Positions 1 through 8,267 of a DNA stretch of 64,000 nucleotides are shown here, piece after piece. Location of the stretch: assembly GCF_900324475.1 (NCBI RefSeq), contig NZ_LT992502.1, positions 4,402,001 through 4,466,000 of the forward strand. The letters run 5' to 3'. Each line of letters starts with the position of its first letter. The stretch's first letter is position 1. The translations under genes were made by a program, and so were the position numbers. The DNA comes from Enterobacter bugandensis. Its GTDB lineage: Bacteria; Pseudomonadota; Gammaproteobacteria; Enterobacterales; Enterobacteriaceae. Below the pieces are notes generated by a model, which was not told where the DNA came from, searched no databases, and was given only the letters and a program-made list of their open reading frames with translations.

Positions 1-492
1 CTGGAAAATACTCGCGCCGATGCCATGAACAACGAGGCCGATGTGATGGTTTTAACCCGCCGCCAGGACATTACCGGGCTCGGCGAATGGCTGATGAACA
101 TTGACTTTGTCGCCGTGGCGCATCACCGGCATCCCCTCTTTAGCCTCGACGCGCCGCTGAATGATGAGATGCTGCGCCCGTGGCCGCTAATCCAGATTGC
201 GGACAGCCAGAACGCCGCGCGGGCTGCCGGCGAGTCGTGGACGTTCTCGACCATCGACGCTGCCATAGAGGCGGTCGTCTCGCAGGTCGGCTACGGCTGG
301 CTGCCAGAGGAACGCATTCAGCCCCAGCTGGAGCAAGGCGTACTGAAAATCCTCCCGCTGAGCCACGGCGTTCGTCGGGCCACGCCGCTGCATCTGATCG
401 TGAAGCGCACCCTCGCCCCGCTGGATGAGCAGGTTGAAACCCTGCTGCGCCTTTTTAGCCAGGAGCCGTCATCATCACCTGCTACGCTTTAA
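1..492 (+). CDS. LysR-family transcriptional regulator, C-terminal part (cut by window edge)
   Basis: The reading frame is open from the first base, so the N-terminal helix-turn-helix lies outside the window. The visible 163 residues look like the second half of a LysR substrate-binding domain: a VAVAHHRHPL strand, a pattern of alternating strands, and the late GYGWLP segment where many LysR proteins read G-x-x-x-LP before the final helix. It probably controls the short-chain dehydrogenase that starts 29 bases downstream on the same strand, though LysR proteins more often act on a divergent neighbour. The effector cannot be inferred. The family call is firm; the target is a guess. Confidence 0.85.
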   Translation: MENTRADAMNNEADVMVLTRRQDITGLGEWLMNIDFVAVAHHRHPLFSLDAPLNDEMLRPWPLIQIADSQNAARAAGESWTFSTIDAAIEAVVSQVGYGWLPEERIQPQLEQGVLKILPLSHGVRRATPLHLIVKRTLAPLDEQVETLLRLFSQEPSSSPATL

Positions 493-521
493 GGTCCGAA
501 CGTTAAAACGATAAGGAGCTG

Positions 522-1319
522 ATGATGAAAATCGACTTTACGGGGAAAGTGGCCCTGGTCACCGCCTCAACCGGCGGGATCGGGTTTGCCATTGCCAGAG
601 GCCTGGCAGAAAGCGGCGCGGAAGTGATCGTTAATGGCCGCAGCACCGACTCGGTGAACAAAGGTATTCAGCAGCTGCAGCAGGTTGTGCCTGGCGTGCA
701 GGTGCGTGCCGCCATTGCCGATCTCAGCACCGCGGAAGGGGTTGAATCGCTGCTGAAGGTCGCGAGCGACGTCGATATTCTGGTGAACAACGCCGGGATT
801 TACGGCCCGCAGGATTTCTATGGCACCGACGATGAAACCTGGGAGCGCTACTGGCAGACCAACGTGATGTCCGGCGTGCGCCTCTCCCGCGCCCTGCTGC
901 CGGGCATGGTGAAAAAAGGCTGGGGCCGCGTGGTGTTTATCTCCTCCGAGTCAGCCTGCAATATCCCGGCAGACATGATCCACTACGGGGTGACCAAAAC
1001 GGCCCAGCTCTCGCTGGCGCGCGGGCTGGCGAAGTTCGTGGCGGGAAGCGGCGTGACGGTGAACAGCGTGCTGCCGGGCCCGACGATGTCCGACGGTTTC
1101 GCTGAAATGATGAAAGATGAGATCGAGAAAACCGGTAAATCGCTGGAGCAGCTGGCGAAAGAATTTGTCATGACCAACCGCCCCAGCTCGGTTATCCAGC
1201 GCGCCGCCACCGTTGAAGAGGTGGCTAATATGGTGATTTATGTCTGTTCGACGCAGGCCTCCGCCACCTCAGGCGCGGCATTGCGCGTCGATGGTGGCGT
1301 GGTGGACGACATTATTTAA
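522..1319 (+). CDS. SDR-family NAD(P)-dependent oxidoreductase
   Basis: This is a classical short-chain dehydrogenase/reductase of 265 residues, the usual length of the family. The Rossmann cofactor loop reads TASTGGIG near residue 15, with Ala in place of the first usual Gly. The structural NNAG motif follows near residue 90, and the catalytic Tyr155-x3-Lys159 pair has a preceding SSES stretch supplying the Ser. The C-terminal VDGG signature is present. An AAGGAG ribosome site lies at 513-518; two ATG codons (522 and 525) are possible starts and cannot be separated by eye. It follows a LysR gene on the same strand. The substrate is unknown. A cytoplasmic oxidation or reduction of an alcohol/ketone is expected from the family. 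Confidence 0.9.
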   Translation: MMKIDFTGKVALVTASTGGIGFAIARGLAESGAEVIVNGRSTDSVNKGIQQLQQVVPGVQVRAAIADLSTAEGVESLLKVASDVDILVNNAGIYGPQDFYGTDDETWERYWQTNVMSGVRLSRALLPGMVKKGWGRVVFISSESACNIPADMIHYGVTKTAQLSLARGLAKFVAGSGVTVNSVLPGPTMSDGFAEMMKDEIEKTGKSLEQLAKEFVMTNRPSSVIQRAATVEEVANMVIYVCSTQASATSGAALRVDGGVVDDII

Positions 1320-1324
1320 TGTCG

Positions 1325-1852
1325 TCAGGCGGCGCTGCCCGCGACACGACGGGCGGTAATGTAACGATCCTGCCAGTAGTCATCAGTCAGGGTTGAGACC
1401 GTTACGCCCTGGCTGCTGGAGGCATGAATAAACTGGCTGTTACCGATATACACGCCAACGTGCCTGCGGTTCGGGCCCGTCTGGAAGAAGACCAAATCTC
1501 CCGCCTTCAGACGGTATTGCGCTACCTGTACACCGCGATGGATCTGCTCGCTCGTCGTGCGCGGCAGATAAAGATGCGCCGCATCGCTGAACAGATGCTG
1601 CATAAGCGCGGAGCAATCCACTCCGCGGTGCGTGGTGCCGCCCCACTGATAGTGAGTCCCTTTCCATTTCTGGTATTGATCCAGTATCCGGGAGCGGAGT
1701 GGGCCTGTCTCCTGGTGAAGAAGGGCCGACTTCACCGACGATTCCGCAAATGTGCTATCGGCGGAGATCATCGATGCGGGCAGCTGAAAACTCAGTGCGG
1801 AAAACGAAGCAAAACTTAACGTGAGGATTGAAATAAGCGATCTGAATGTCAT
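1325..1852 (-). CDS. NlpC/P60-family murein endopeptidase (MepS/NlpC-like)
   Basis: The predicted product is a 175-residue exported cysteine peptidase that cuts peptide cross-links or stems in peptidoglycan. The chosen ATG gives a signal peptide (MTFRSLISIL... to about residue 25); a longer open frame reaches 2341 but its extra part is low-complexity antisense-like sequence. The catalytic triad is visible as Cys80 in GVDCSA, His131 in RRHVG and His143 in FIHAS. The sequence resembles MepS (Spr) and NlpC of E. coli, including the GDLVFF and YIGN blocks, but it lacks a lipobox Cys, so it is probably soluble in the periplasm. The gene converges with the upstream SDR, five bases apart. It could be called an NlpC, MepS or YafL relative; which is uncertain. 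Confidence 0.85.
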   Translation of the reverse strand: MTFRSLISILTLSFASFSALSFQLPASMISADSTFAESSVKSALLHQETGPLRSRILDQYQKWKGTHYQWGGTTHRGVDCSALMQHLFSDAAHLYLPRTTSEQIHRGVQVAQYRLKAGDLVFFQTGPNRRHVGVYIGNSQFIHASSSQGVTVSTLTDDYWQDRYITARRVAGSAA

Positions 1853-2092
1853 ATCTAAACAGGAGCTTTGAGTGAATTTTTCCTTACCTGTGGAGGCCAA
1901 CGTTCCCCCGAAATATCTTTCGATGTGGCGATAATATAGACTGCTCACTTTTTCACCAATCATTATTGAGGCCAAAATTGGACTCACTTTCAGATCGCAA
2001 GATTGAGAAAAAAAAGGGTGGTGATGTAAGGACTGTTCAGATAAAGCAGGTAAACTGATCGACAGAATGTGTAATTCAGCTAAGACGTATTT

Positions 2093-2755
2093 ATGACCAA
2101 TATGATTGCCGACGAGACGGTGGCGAAATCCAGCGTGCTCTCTGTCTTTGACTTTGACGGGACGCTCACGCACCACGACAGCTTTATCCCTTTCCTGCGT
2201 TTTGCCTTTGGGAAACGCTACTTTGCGGGTCGTCTGGTGCGCATGGCGCTGCCCACGCTCCACTGCGTGCGCCGCAAGCTGACGCGTGATGAGCTGAAGG
2301 AAGTGCTGATTAAAACGTTCCTGACGGGCGTGGACGAACACTGGCTACGCCAGCAGGCGGAAGCCTTTTGCGAAAAATACTGGAACAAGCTGATGCGCCC
2401 CGAAGGGGTTCTGGCGGTGGCGGCTGAGGTGAATTCCGGCGCGGAAGTGACGATCTGCTCTGCGTCGCCGGCGCTGGTGCTCCAGCCGTGGGCGGACAGG
2501 CTCGGCATTAAGCTGATTGGCACGCAGCTGGAAGTGAAGGACGGCAAGCTGACGGGACGCATTACGGGCAATAACTGCCGCTGCGCCCAGAAAGTGGCAA
2601 GGCTGGAGAAGGTGTATGGCGATCTGAACGACTATCATCTGCGAGCCTGGGGCGACACCCGCGGCGACCACGAACTGCTGGCCGCGGCGCAGGATCCACA
2701 CTGGCGGCACTTCCATCACCCGCGCAAGCGTCGGAATTCACCGATTAAGGGTTAG
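2093..2755 (+). CDS. HAD-IB family hydrolase (phosphoserine-phosphatase-like)
   Basis: The product has 220 residues with the haloacid-dehalogenase motifs of subfamily IB in order: nucleophile motif DFDGT at residues 20-24, motif II Ser in ICSAS near residue 125, Lys in the AQKVARLEK segment, and motif III as GDTRGDHELL. The helical cap inserted after motif I fits the IB class, which includes phosphoserine phosphatase and lipid phosphatases such as PgpC. No membrane helix is evident. A start at the second ATG (2102) is possible, since the ribosome site is weak for either. The natural phosphate ester is unknown. A palindromic repeat follows the stop and terC converges from the other side. Confidence 0.85.
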   Translation: MTNMIADETVAKSSVLSVFDFDGTLTHHDSFIPFLRFAFGKRYFAGRLVRMALPTLHCVRRKLTRDELKEVLIKTFLTGVDEHWLRQQAEAFCEKYWNKLMRPEGVLAVAAEVNSGAEVTICSASPALVLQPWADRLGIKLIGTQLEVKDGKLTGRITGNNCRCAQKVARLEKVYGDLNDYHLRAWGDTRGDHELLAAAQDPHWRHFHHPRKRRNSPIKG

Positions 2756-2767
2756 GTGCGGTCTGTT

Positions 2768-2807
2768 GCCCTCACCCCAGCCCTCTCCCACAGGGAGAGG
2801 GAGAAAA
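2768..2807. repeat. GC-rich palindromic repeat, copy 1
   Basis: The core is CCCTCTCCC-ACA-GGGAGAGGG preceded by GCCCTCACCCCAG. Near-identical copies lie at 30996 and, reversed, at 35083, with shorter variants at 23064 and 54599. It sits between two convergent genes and may act as a bidirectional mRNA 3' stabiliser or terminator, like REP elements. Confidence 0.8.
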
Positions 2808-2815
2808 GCGGTGCA

Positions 2816-3841
2816 TCAGGCCTCACGTTTCCCCGGGAACATCACGCTCGCAATAATCCCCAGCGCCAGCACACCTAACACCACAAACAGGCTGGCCGTC
2901 GCGCCAATGCTGTAACCGTGATGCCAGAAGTGATCGGTCGCATTCAGACCCAGCTTGAACGCCACGAAGAACAGCAGCAGCACCACCGCTTTCTCCAGGT
3001 GCACCAGATACTGCTTGAGTGCTTCCAGCACAAAGTAGAGGGTACGCAGGCCGAGAATGGCGAACATCATGGCGCTGTAGATAATCAGCGGCTCGCGGCT
3101 TACCGCAATAATCGCCGGTACGGAGTCAAACGCGAACATCACATCAGAGAGTTCCACCACCGCCACGCAGAGCAGCAGCGGCGTTGCGTAGCGCTTCGCC
3201 TTCTTCACGCGGCCAACCATTACGTCCTGGTTTTCCGGCTTTTCAAGCTCCGCATCGACCTCTTTCTGCGTCAGGATAAACGCGTGGCTGCTGATTTTGG
3301 GCCAGACGGGATAGAAGCGTTTCACCAGGCGATAGGCAAGGTGACCCGAGTAATCTTCCACTTCGTCACTCTCTTCATTGCGCTTGAGCATCATCACCGC
3401 CGTCCAGCCGACGACCAGCGCAAAAATAACCTCCACGTACGGCCCCAGGCTCAGCAGACTGGTGCCGATCGCCACGAAAATACCGCGGAAGACAATCGCC
3501 CCCAGCACACCCCAGTAGAGCACACGGTGACGGTACTTATCCGGCACGCCGAACCAGGCAAAGATCGCCATCATCACGAACAGGTTATCGATGGAGAGCA
3601 CCTCTTCCAGCGCGTAACCGGTGAGGAACAGACTCGCCATCTCGGCGCCGTGGTGGATGTACAGAAAACCGGCGAAGGCCATCGCCATCGAGAACCAGAA
3701 AACGGACCACATGGCCGCACTTTTCAGCGAAACAGGTTTATCGTGACGGTGCATGAAGAGGTCGATAAACATCGCCCCAACGGCCATCACCACAAAGACA
3801 ACAACGGTTTCAGTCGGGAAACCGAGATGAGCAGAAGCCAT
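2816..3841 (-). CDS. TerC-family integral membrane protein
   Basis: This 341-residue polytopic membrane protein matches the TerC encoded in plasmid tellurite-resistance operons much better than the chromosomal paralogue Alx. The two conserved acidic membrane motifs of the family are seen as SIDN (83-86) and ELSD...FDSVPAI (230-244); they are thought to bind metal, and TerC/Alx proteins are linked to manganese export. About nine hydrophobic segments can be counted, with a charged cytoplasmic loop around 155-215. No other ter genes (terABDZ) are nearby, so it is a stand-alone copy. The ATG at 3841 was chosen because AAGGAT stands six bases before it; an upstream in-frame ATG at 3862 lacks this. 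The leader contains an attenuator-like hairpin. Confidence 0.9.
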   Translation of the reverse strand: MASAHLGFPTETVVVFVVMAVGAMFIDLFMHRHDKPVSLKSAAMWSVFWFSMAMAFAGFLYIHHGAEMASLFLTGYALEEVLSIDNLFVMMAIFAWFGVPDKYRHRVLYWGVLGAIVFRGIFVAIGTSLLSLGPYVEVIFALVVGWTAVMMLKRNEESDEVEDYSGHLAYRLVKRFYPVWPKISSHAFILTQKEVDAELEKPENQDVMVGRVKKAKRYATPLLLCVAVVELSDVMFAFDSVPAIIAVSREPLIIYSAMMFAILGLRTLYFVLEALKQYLVHLEKAVVLLLFFVAFKLGLNATDHFWHHGYSIGATASLFVVLGVLALGIIASVMFPGKREA

Positions 3842-3892
3842 GAATCTATCCTTAACCTTCATCTGCGCGCTGGCAGAGGCAACGTTTGCAAC

Positions 3893-3922
3893 AAAAAAAA
3901 GAAAACGCCCGTATCACCGGGC
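3893..3922 (-). terminator. Terminator-like hairpin inside the terC leader (possible attenuator)
   Basis: On the minus strand GCCCG-GTGATA-CGGGC is followed by GTTTTC and eight T. It ends about 50 bases before the terC start codon, and no minus-strand gene lies upstream, so it would act on the terC transcript itself. An upstream CCGGGC (3959-3954) could pair with GCCCGG (3922-3917) and prevent the hairpin. Confidence 0.6.
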
Positions 3923-4292
3923 AAGAGAATAATAATAACACTTCTTGACGCCAGCCCGGCAATGTAAATGTGATGTTAAAAGCGCCAGGATTTCTCTTAC
4001 GTCTTCCGGGAAGGCAACGTGTTCTTCCGGAGATTATTCTTTCATTATTATGAAAGTTTTATTATCTGAGCTGAACCTGACATACGGCAAGTAGTAAATA
4101 AGCCGTAAAATTCTCACACTGAATTGCTGATAAAACCCTGATAAAAACAACCTAACCTGTTGATTTTAAAACAACCAAAGACAAATCATGACGTTCTCAC
4201 TTTATTTTTTTTAAACGCTTGTTAACCTGACCCAGAAAAATATTCAGACTTCTTGTGATGGAAGTTTTTCACATGGACTGGTAAGCGATGAT

Positions 4293-4332
4293 GAATATCC
4301 ACCTTAATGTTTCATATTAGCGGAATATCCAC
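4293..4332 (+). repeat. 10-base direct repeat upstream of the pilin gene
   Basis: GAATATCCAC occurs at 4293-4302 and again at 4323-4332, exactly 30 bases apart, about 90-125 bases before the pilin ATG. The spacing is close to three helical turns, which suits a dimeric or cooperatively binding regulator. Function is inferred only. Confidence 0.4.
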
Positions 4333-4417
4333 ATCCCGTGACCACAACAACGCTTTCGAGTGACTAACCCGAAATAATACTGTTCTACCTTTTACACACT
4401 GAGGAATATTTTAAAAA

Positions 4418-4972
4418 ATGAATAAATCCGTTATTACCATGGGATTTTTATTGGCTGCAATTGCCAGTCCTTCCAGCCATGCAGCGCCAGGTAAAGGCGC
4501 AGGGACGATTGAATTCACGGGTATGATTACCGCGAGCACCTGTGATGTCGATATTAACGGTCAGGGCGGGAACCCAACGATCGATATGGGTACCATCTCG
4601 TCTTCAGCATTTAAAGAAAAAGGTGACGTTGCGGGTATTCACCGTATCCAGATAGAACTGTCTAACTGCGATACCGCCGTCCTTAAATCAGCCGGAGCAC
4701 GATTTGGCGGTGCCTATGATGCTAATGATAATAATCTGCTCGCGCTTAAAACCGGTGGCGACGCCGCAACGGGTTTGGGTATTGAATTCCTGAATGAAGA
4801 TGGAACATCGTTAAAACTGGGCGACAACCCGAATAAATTTGTTCCTATTACCGGTGATGGCACCACGGGGGCAGCCACCCTGCTGTATTCAGCCCGTTAT
4901 AAATCATCCCTGGATGCTGTGACCGCCGGTAAGGCAGATGCGGTTGCGGATTACACCATTATCTATAAATAA
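4418..4972 (+). CDS. Major fimbrial subunit (type 1-like pilin)
   Basis: The product is a 184-residue pilin of the chaperone-usher class. A signal peptide ends after SSHA (residue 22). The mature protein begins with an alternating hydrophobic donor strand (GTIEFTGMIT), carries the conserved disulphide pair Cys42 and Cys84, and ends with the penultimate-Tyr beta-zipper (TIIYK) recognised by the chaperone. These features place it with FimA-like subunits. GAGGAA about ten bases before the ATG serves as ribosome site. It is first in a four-gene fimbrial cluster; a perfect 9-bp hairpin after its stop probably raises pilin mRNA over the downstream genes. The receptor and natural name of this fimbria are not known to me. 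Confidence 0.92.
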   Translation: MNKSVITMGFLLAAIASPSSHAAPGKGAGTIEFTGMITASTCDVDINGQGGNPTIDMGTISSSAFKEKGDVAGIHRIQIELSNCDTAVLKSAGARFGGAYDANDNNLLALKTGGDAATGLGIEFLNEDGTSLKLGDNPNKFVPITGDGTTGAATLLYSARYKSSLDAVTAGKADAVADYTIIYK

Positions 4973-4985
4973 ATCATTCAACTCA

Positions 4986-5014
4986 GTTCCGGGCAATGAA
5001 TAACAGCCCGGAAC
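4986..5014 (+). promoter_or_regulatory. Intercistronic hairpin after the pilin gene
   Basis: GTTCCGGGC (4986-4994) and GCCCGGAAC (5006-5014) form a perfect 9-bp stem with an 11-base loop. There is no T-run, so it is more likely a 3' mRNA stabiliser or partial stop that keeps pilin in excess, as known for pap and fim operons. Confidence 0.65.
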
Positions 5015-5027
5015 GCAAGGACGTTTT

Positions 5028-5711
5028 ATGTTAAGGAAACGCTATCTGACGCTGCTGGCTCTGCTCTTTGGCTCTTGTATGTCACACGCCAGTGTGACCT
5101 TATCCAATACGCGAGTGGTGTATCATGCGGACAAGAAAGAGAGCAATATTACAGTCAGAAATAATACTGCCAGCCCGTTCCTGGTACAGAGCTGGGTACA
5201 GGGCAAAGTTTCACAGGGCACCAAAGCCCCGTTTATTGTGACGCCACCGCTTTTTCGCATGGATGCAGGTAAGTCCAACGCGCTCCGTATTATCTATAAC
5301 GGCGCGCCTTTACCGCAGGATCGCGAGTCGCTTTTCTGGATCAACGTAAAATCGATCCCCTCCTCTTCCAGAGAGGACATTAATAAACTGCAGATAGCGG
5401 TAAATACCCGGATCAAATTATTTTATCGTCCGTCAAATTTAATGGATGAACCCACGGATATTAGTAAGAATGTGCAATGGTCTGTTAAAAATAACGAACT
5501 CATTGTACGCAACAACTCGTCTTATTACATTTCCTTTGCGGAGGTGAAGATCAATAACAAAGCATGGTCAGAGATTGACATGCTCGCGCCTAAAAGCAGC
5601 ACAACATTCACGCTCAGGAACACGCTTTTGAAAAACAATGCCACCGTGCAATGGAAATATATCAATGATTATGGCGGCAACAGCCAGTTAATCACACAAA
5701 AAATAGAATAA
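5028..5711 (+). CDS. Periplasmic fimbrial chaperone (PapD/FimC family)
   Basis: This 227-residue periplasmic chaperone folds pilin subunits by donor-strand complementation and hands them to the usher. A signal peptide ends near residue 21 (SHA). The first immunoglobulin-like domain contains the conserved Arg in TRVVY and the Lys in NTRIKLFYRP, which together anchor the subunit C-terminus in PapD. The loop between strands F1 and G1 (SIPSSSREDINKL) is short, which is the FGS type associated with rod-like pili rather than thin FGL fibres. The start follows AAGGACG eight bases upstream of the ATG. It lies between pilin and usher in the same orientation and codon use looks AT-richer than the core genes. 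Confidence 0.94.
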   Translation: MLRKRYLTLLALLFGSCMSHASVTLSNTRVVYHADKKESNITVRNNTASPFLVQSWVQGKVSQGTKAPFIVTPPLFRMDAGKSNALRIIYNGAPLPQDRESLFWINVKSIPSSSREDINKLQIAVNTRIKLFYRPSNLMDEPTDISKNVQWSVKNNELIVRNNSSYYISFAEVKINNKAWSEIDMLAPKSSTTFTLRNTLLKNNATVQWKYINDYGGNSQLITQKIE

Positions 5712-5748
5712 CGATTTTAAAACAATAACCTCACAGGGGTATTTTTTC

Positions 5749-8256
5749 ATGACTATATTTTGGGGCATTCGTCCAGCGCTTTGCTTTGCCTGGATATTAC
5801 CCAGCGCATTATACGCCAGTGATTACTTCGACCCGGCCTTTCTGGAAACGGGTGGCGCGCCGCGTACCGCCGTCGATCTTTCTCTCTTTGAGAACAAAGA
5901 GAGCCAGACACCCGGCGTTTATCGTGTTGACCTGTTTCTTAACAATAAAATGTACGACACGCGCGATATCACGTTTCGACTCGAAGAGAACGCGCAGCAT
6001 AAAAATATCCTCGCACCGTGCCTCAGCGAGGAGACGCTCCAGTCGTTTGGTGTTAAAACGGCGGCATTCCCGTTGCTCCGGGACGATACCCAGGGCTGCG
6101 CGAATCTGTCGGCGATCCCTCTCGCAAGCAGCGAATTTGACTTCAGCGAGCAGGCGTTAAGGCTCAGCATTCCCCAGGCGGCCCTGGACAGCCACGCTCA
6201 CGGCTACATCGATCCTGCGCGCCGGGAACAGGGTATTCCGGGCCTGATGCTCAGCTACAACTACAGCGGCGCCACGTGGACCTCGCACAACGGGACGGGA
6301 ACCGATAGCCAGTACCTCAGCCTGCGTCCGGGACTGAACGTTGGACCCTGGCGTTTACGCAATTTCTCGACCTGGAGTAACAGCCAGGGGCAAGCTGGGC
6401 GCTGGGAATCGGTTTATACCTATCTGCAGCGTGATATCAGCGCCCTGAATAGCCAGCTGATTGTCGGGGATAACAGTTCTACCGCAGAAGTCTTTGATAG
6501 CACCCCGTTTCGCGGCGTTCAGCTTTACTCGGATGAACAGATGCTTCCGGGCAGCCTGCGAGGCTATGCGCCGGTGATCCGCGGTATTGCTCGTACTAAT
6601 GCCCAGATCACTATTTTTCAGAACGGCTACAGCATTTATCAAAGCTATGTCCCGCCCGGTGAATTTGTCATCAACGATCTTTACCTCGGCAGCAGCGGCG
6701 AGCTGAAAGTTGTGGTGAAAGAGGCGGATGGCAGCGAACAAGTCTCTTTAGTGCCTTACGCGTCGTTAGCGGTTATGCAGCGGGAAGGGCAATACAAATA
6801 TGAAGTCATTAGCGGCAGCTATCGTTCCAGCAGCAGCGATGCTGAGAATGCCCTGTTTTCACAAGGGAGCCTGATTTACGGTCTGCCATGGGAAACCTCG
6901 ATATACGGAGGCATGCAGGCTGCCAGTCAATATCAGTCCCTGCTTTTTGGCATGGGTAAAAACATGGGCGATTTTGGCGCACTGTCATTTGATATTACCC
7001 AGGCCTGGGCCACCACTAAACAGGCAGAGAAAAACCGGGGACAGTCGCTACGCCTGCGCTATAACAAAAATTTGCTGTCTACCGGCACTAACGTTGCGAT
7101 TGCGGGCTATCGCTACTCGACGTCCGATTTCTACACGCTCGGTGAAACCCTGAGCAGCTATCACTCGCAACCCTCGCGCCCGGATCGACGCCGTAGCCGT
7201 ACAGAACTAACGCTAAACCAAAACCTGGGAGAAAACCTCGGCTATCTCTCCGCCATGCTGGTCAGCGAGGACTACCACACGAGCCAAAAACGCACGACTT
7301 CCGCCACGCTGGGCTATGGCAACAGCTGGAACGGGATCAGCTATAGCCTGAATTACAACCACTATCTGAACGTGACAAAAGAGGATAACCAGCGTCTCTA
7401 TAACCAGGACAATCTGTTCAGCCTGAGCGTGAGCGTCCCTCTGGACAAATGGCTCCGCTCCACACGTGCCGGTTACACCTTCTCTGCGGCGGAAAAACGC
7501 TCGCCAGGCCACAGTGTTTCCCTGAGCGGCAGCGCCCTTGAGGACAATAACCTGAACTGGAGCGTACAGCAGAATATCAACCCAGGGAGCCAGGCAAACA
7601 GCAGCGATGCCTCGCTTAGCTATAACGGACGCTATGCGCAGGTTGGCGCCGGGTATGGCTATAGCCGGGACGCGCAGCGGCTGAATTACAGCCTGCGCGG
7701 GGGCGTGCTGGTTCATCCTCATGGCGTCACGCTGGCGCAGTCGCTGGGTGAAACGGTCGCTCTGGTTGAAGCGCCGGATGCCGCAGGTGTCAGCGTCCGT
7801 AACCACACTGGCGTGCGCACCGACCCCTGGGGCTATGCGGTGGTGCCTTACCTGACACCTTATCAGGAGAGCAATATCCAACTGCGTCCCGATACATTAC
7901 CTGACGATGTCGAGCTGGAAAGTAACAGCCATAAAGTCGTTCCCACCCGGGGGGCTATCGTTCGGGCACGTTTCACCACGGCGGTGGGTAAACGCCTGAT
8001 GATGACGCTGAAAGATGCGCAGGGCAAACCCGTTCCGTTCGGTGCCATTGTTTCTCAGAATACCACCAGCAGCATTGTGGGTGATGAAGGCAGCGTATTC
8101 CTCACCGGGATGGCAGAAAAAGGGACGTTAGACGTGAGCTGGGGTAAGAAACCCGATCAGCGTTGCCAGGTTCACTATCAGCTTTCTGGCCAGGAACCCA
8201 CGATTAGCGGAATTGTGCAGTTAACGCAGACCTGCAAATCATCCGTTAATAAATAA
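5749..8256 (+). CDS. Outer-membrane fimbrial usher (FimD/PapC family)
   Basis: The usher forms the outer-membrane pore through which subunits are assembled and exported. Its 835 residues match the family's usual 800-880. A signal peptide ends at YAS, followed by the typical N-terminal domain start (DYFDPAFLETGG) that binds chaperone-subunit complexes. The 24-strand barrel region covers roughly residues 130-650, with the plug-like segment around FRGVQLYSDEQMLPGSLRGYAP. The C-terminal domains contain the family's VVPYLTPYQ and paired cysteines (DQRCQ and QTCKS). It starts 37 bases after the chaperone, with a ribosome site in CACAGGGG. The downstream adhesin follows 11 bases after its stop, so the two are co-transcribed. 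Confidence 0.95.
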   Translation: MTIFWGIRPALCFAWILPSALYASDYFDPAFLETGGAPRTAVDLSLFENKESQTPGVYRVDLFLNNKMYDTRDITFRLEENAQHKNILAPCLSEETLQSFGVKTAAFPLLRDDTQGCANLSAIPLASSEFDFSEQALRLSIPQAALDSHAHGYIDPARREQGIPGLMLSYNYSGATWTSHNGTGTDSQYLSLRPGLNVGPWRLRNFSTWSNSQGQAGRWESVYTYLQRDISALNSQLIVGDNSSTAEVFDSTPFRGVQLYSDEQMLPGSLRGYAPVIRGIARTNAQITIFQNGYSIYQSYVPPGEFVINDLYLGSSGELKVVVKEADGSEQVSLVPYASLAVMQREGQYKYEVISGSYRSSSSDAENALFSQGSLIYGLPWETSIYGGMQAASQYQSLLFGMGKNMGDFGALSFDITQAWATTKQAEKNRGQSLRLRYNKNLLSTGTNVAIAGYRYSTSDFYTLGETLSSYHSQPSRPDRRRSRTELTLNQNLGENLGYLSAMLVSEDYHTSQKRTTSATLGYGNSWNGISYSLNYNHYLNVTKEDNQRLYNQDNLFSLSVSVPLDKWLRSTRAGYTFSAAEKRSPGHSVSLSGSALEDNNLNWSVQQNINPGSQANSSDASLSYNGRYAQVGAGYGYSRDAQRLNYSLRGGVLVHPHGVTLAQSLGETVALVEAPDAAGVSVRNHTGVRTDPWGYAVVPYLTPYQESNIQLRPDTLPDDVELESNSHKVVPTRGAIVRARFTTAVGKRLMMTLKDAQGKPVPFGAIVSQNTTSSIVGDEGSVFLTGMAEKGTLDVSWGKKPDQRCQVHYQLSGQEPTISGIVQLTQTCKSSVNK

Positions 8257-8267
8257 AGGAATTAAAA

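Larger units (their letters stand above)
3842..4417. other. 576-base intergenic region between divergent terC and fimbrial genes
   Basis: No gene-like frame is visible. The terC-proximal part (3842-4060) carries the terC leader with a terminator-like hairpin. The middle (4041-4260) is AT-rich, with A and T runs, as expected for an H-NS-bound fimbrial promoter. The pilin-proximal part has a 10-base direct repeat at 4293 and 4323. I saw no inverted-repeat pair that would mark a fimS-type invertible switch, and no recombinase gene is present. Confidence 0.6.

Noticed and set aside
1853..2341. Upstream extension of the NlpC/P60 reading frame
   Set aside because: The added residues precede an excellent signal peptide at the 1852 start and overlap the HAD gene in antisense, so they are not part of the protein.
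2345..2719. Long minus-strand frame inside the HAD hydrolase gene
   Set aside because: It is a GC-rich shadow frame of the well-supported plus-strand gene with no motifs; many similar shadows (for example in terC, prlC, bcsA) were also left out.
4250..4280. TGTGA...TCACA pair upstream of the pilin, considered as a CRP site
   Set aside because: The half-sites are separated by ten bases rather than six, so it does not fit the CRP operator.
3842..4417. Possible fimS-like invertible promoter
   Set aside because: No matching inverted-repeat pair was found in the region and no site-specific recombinase gene is nearby.
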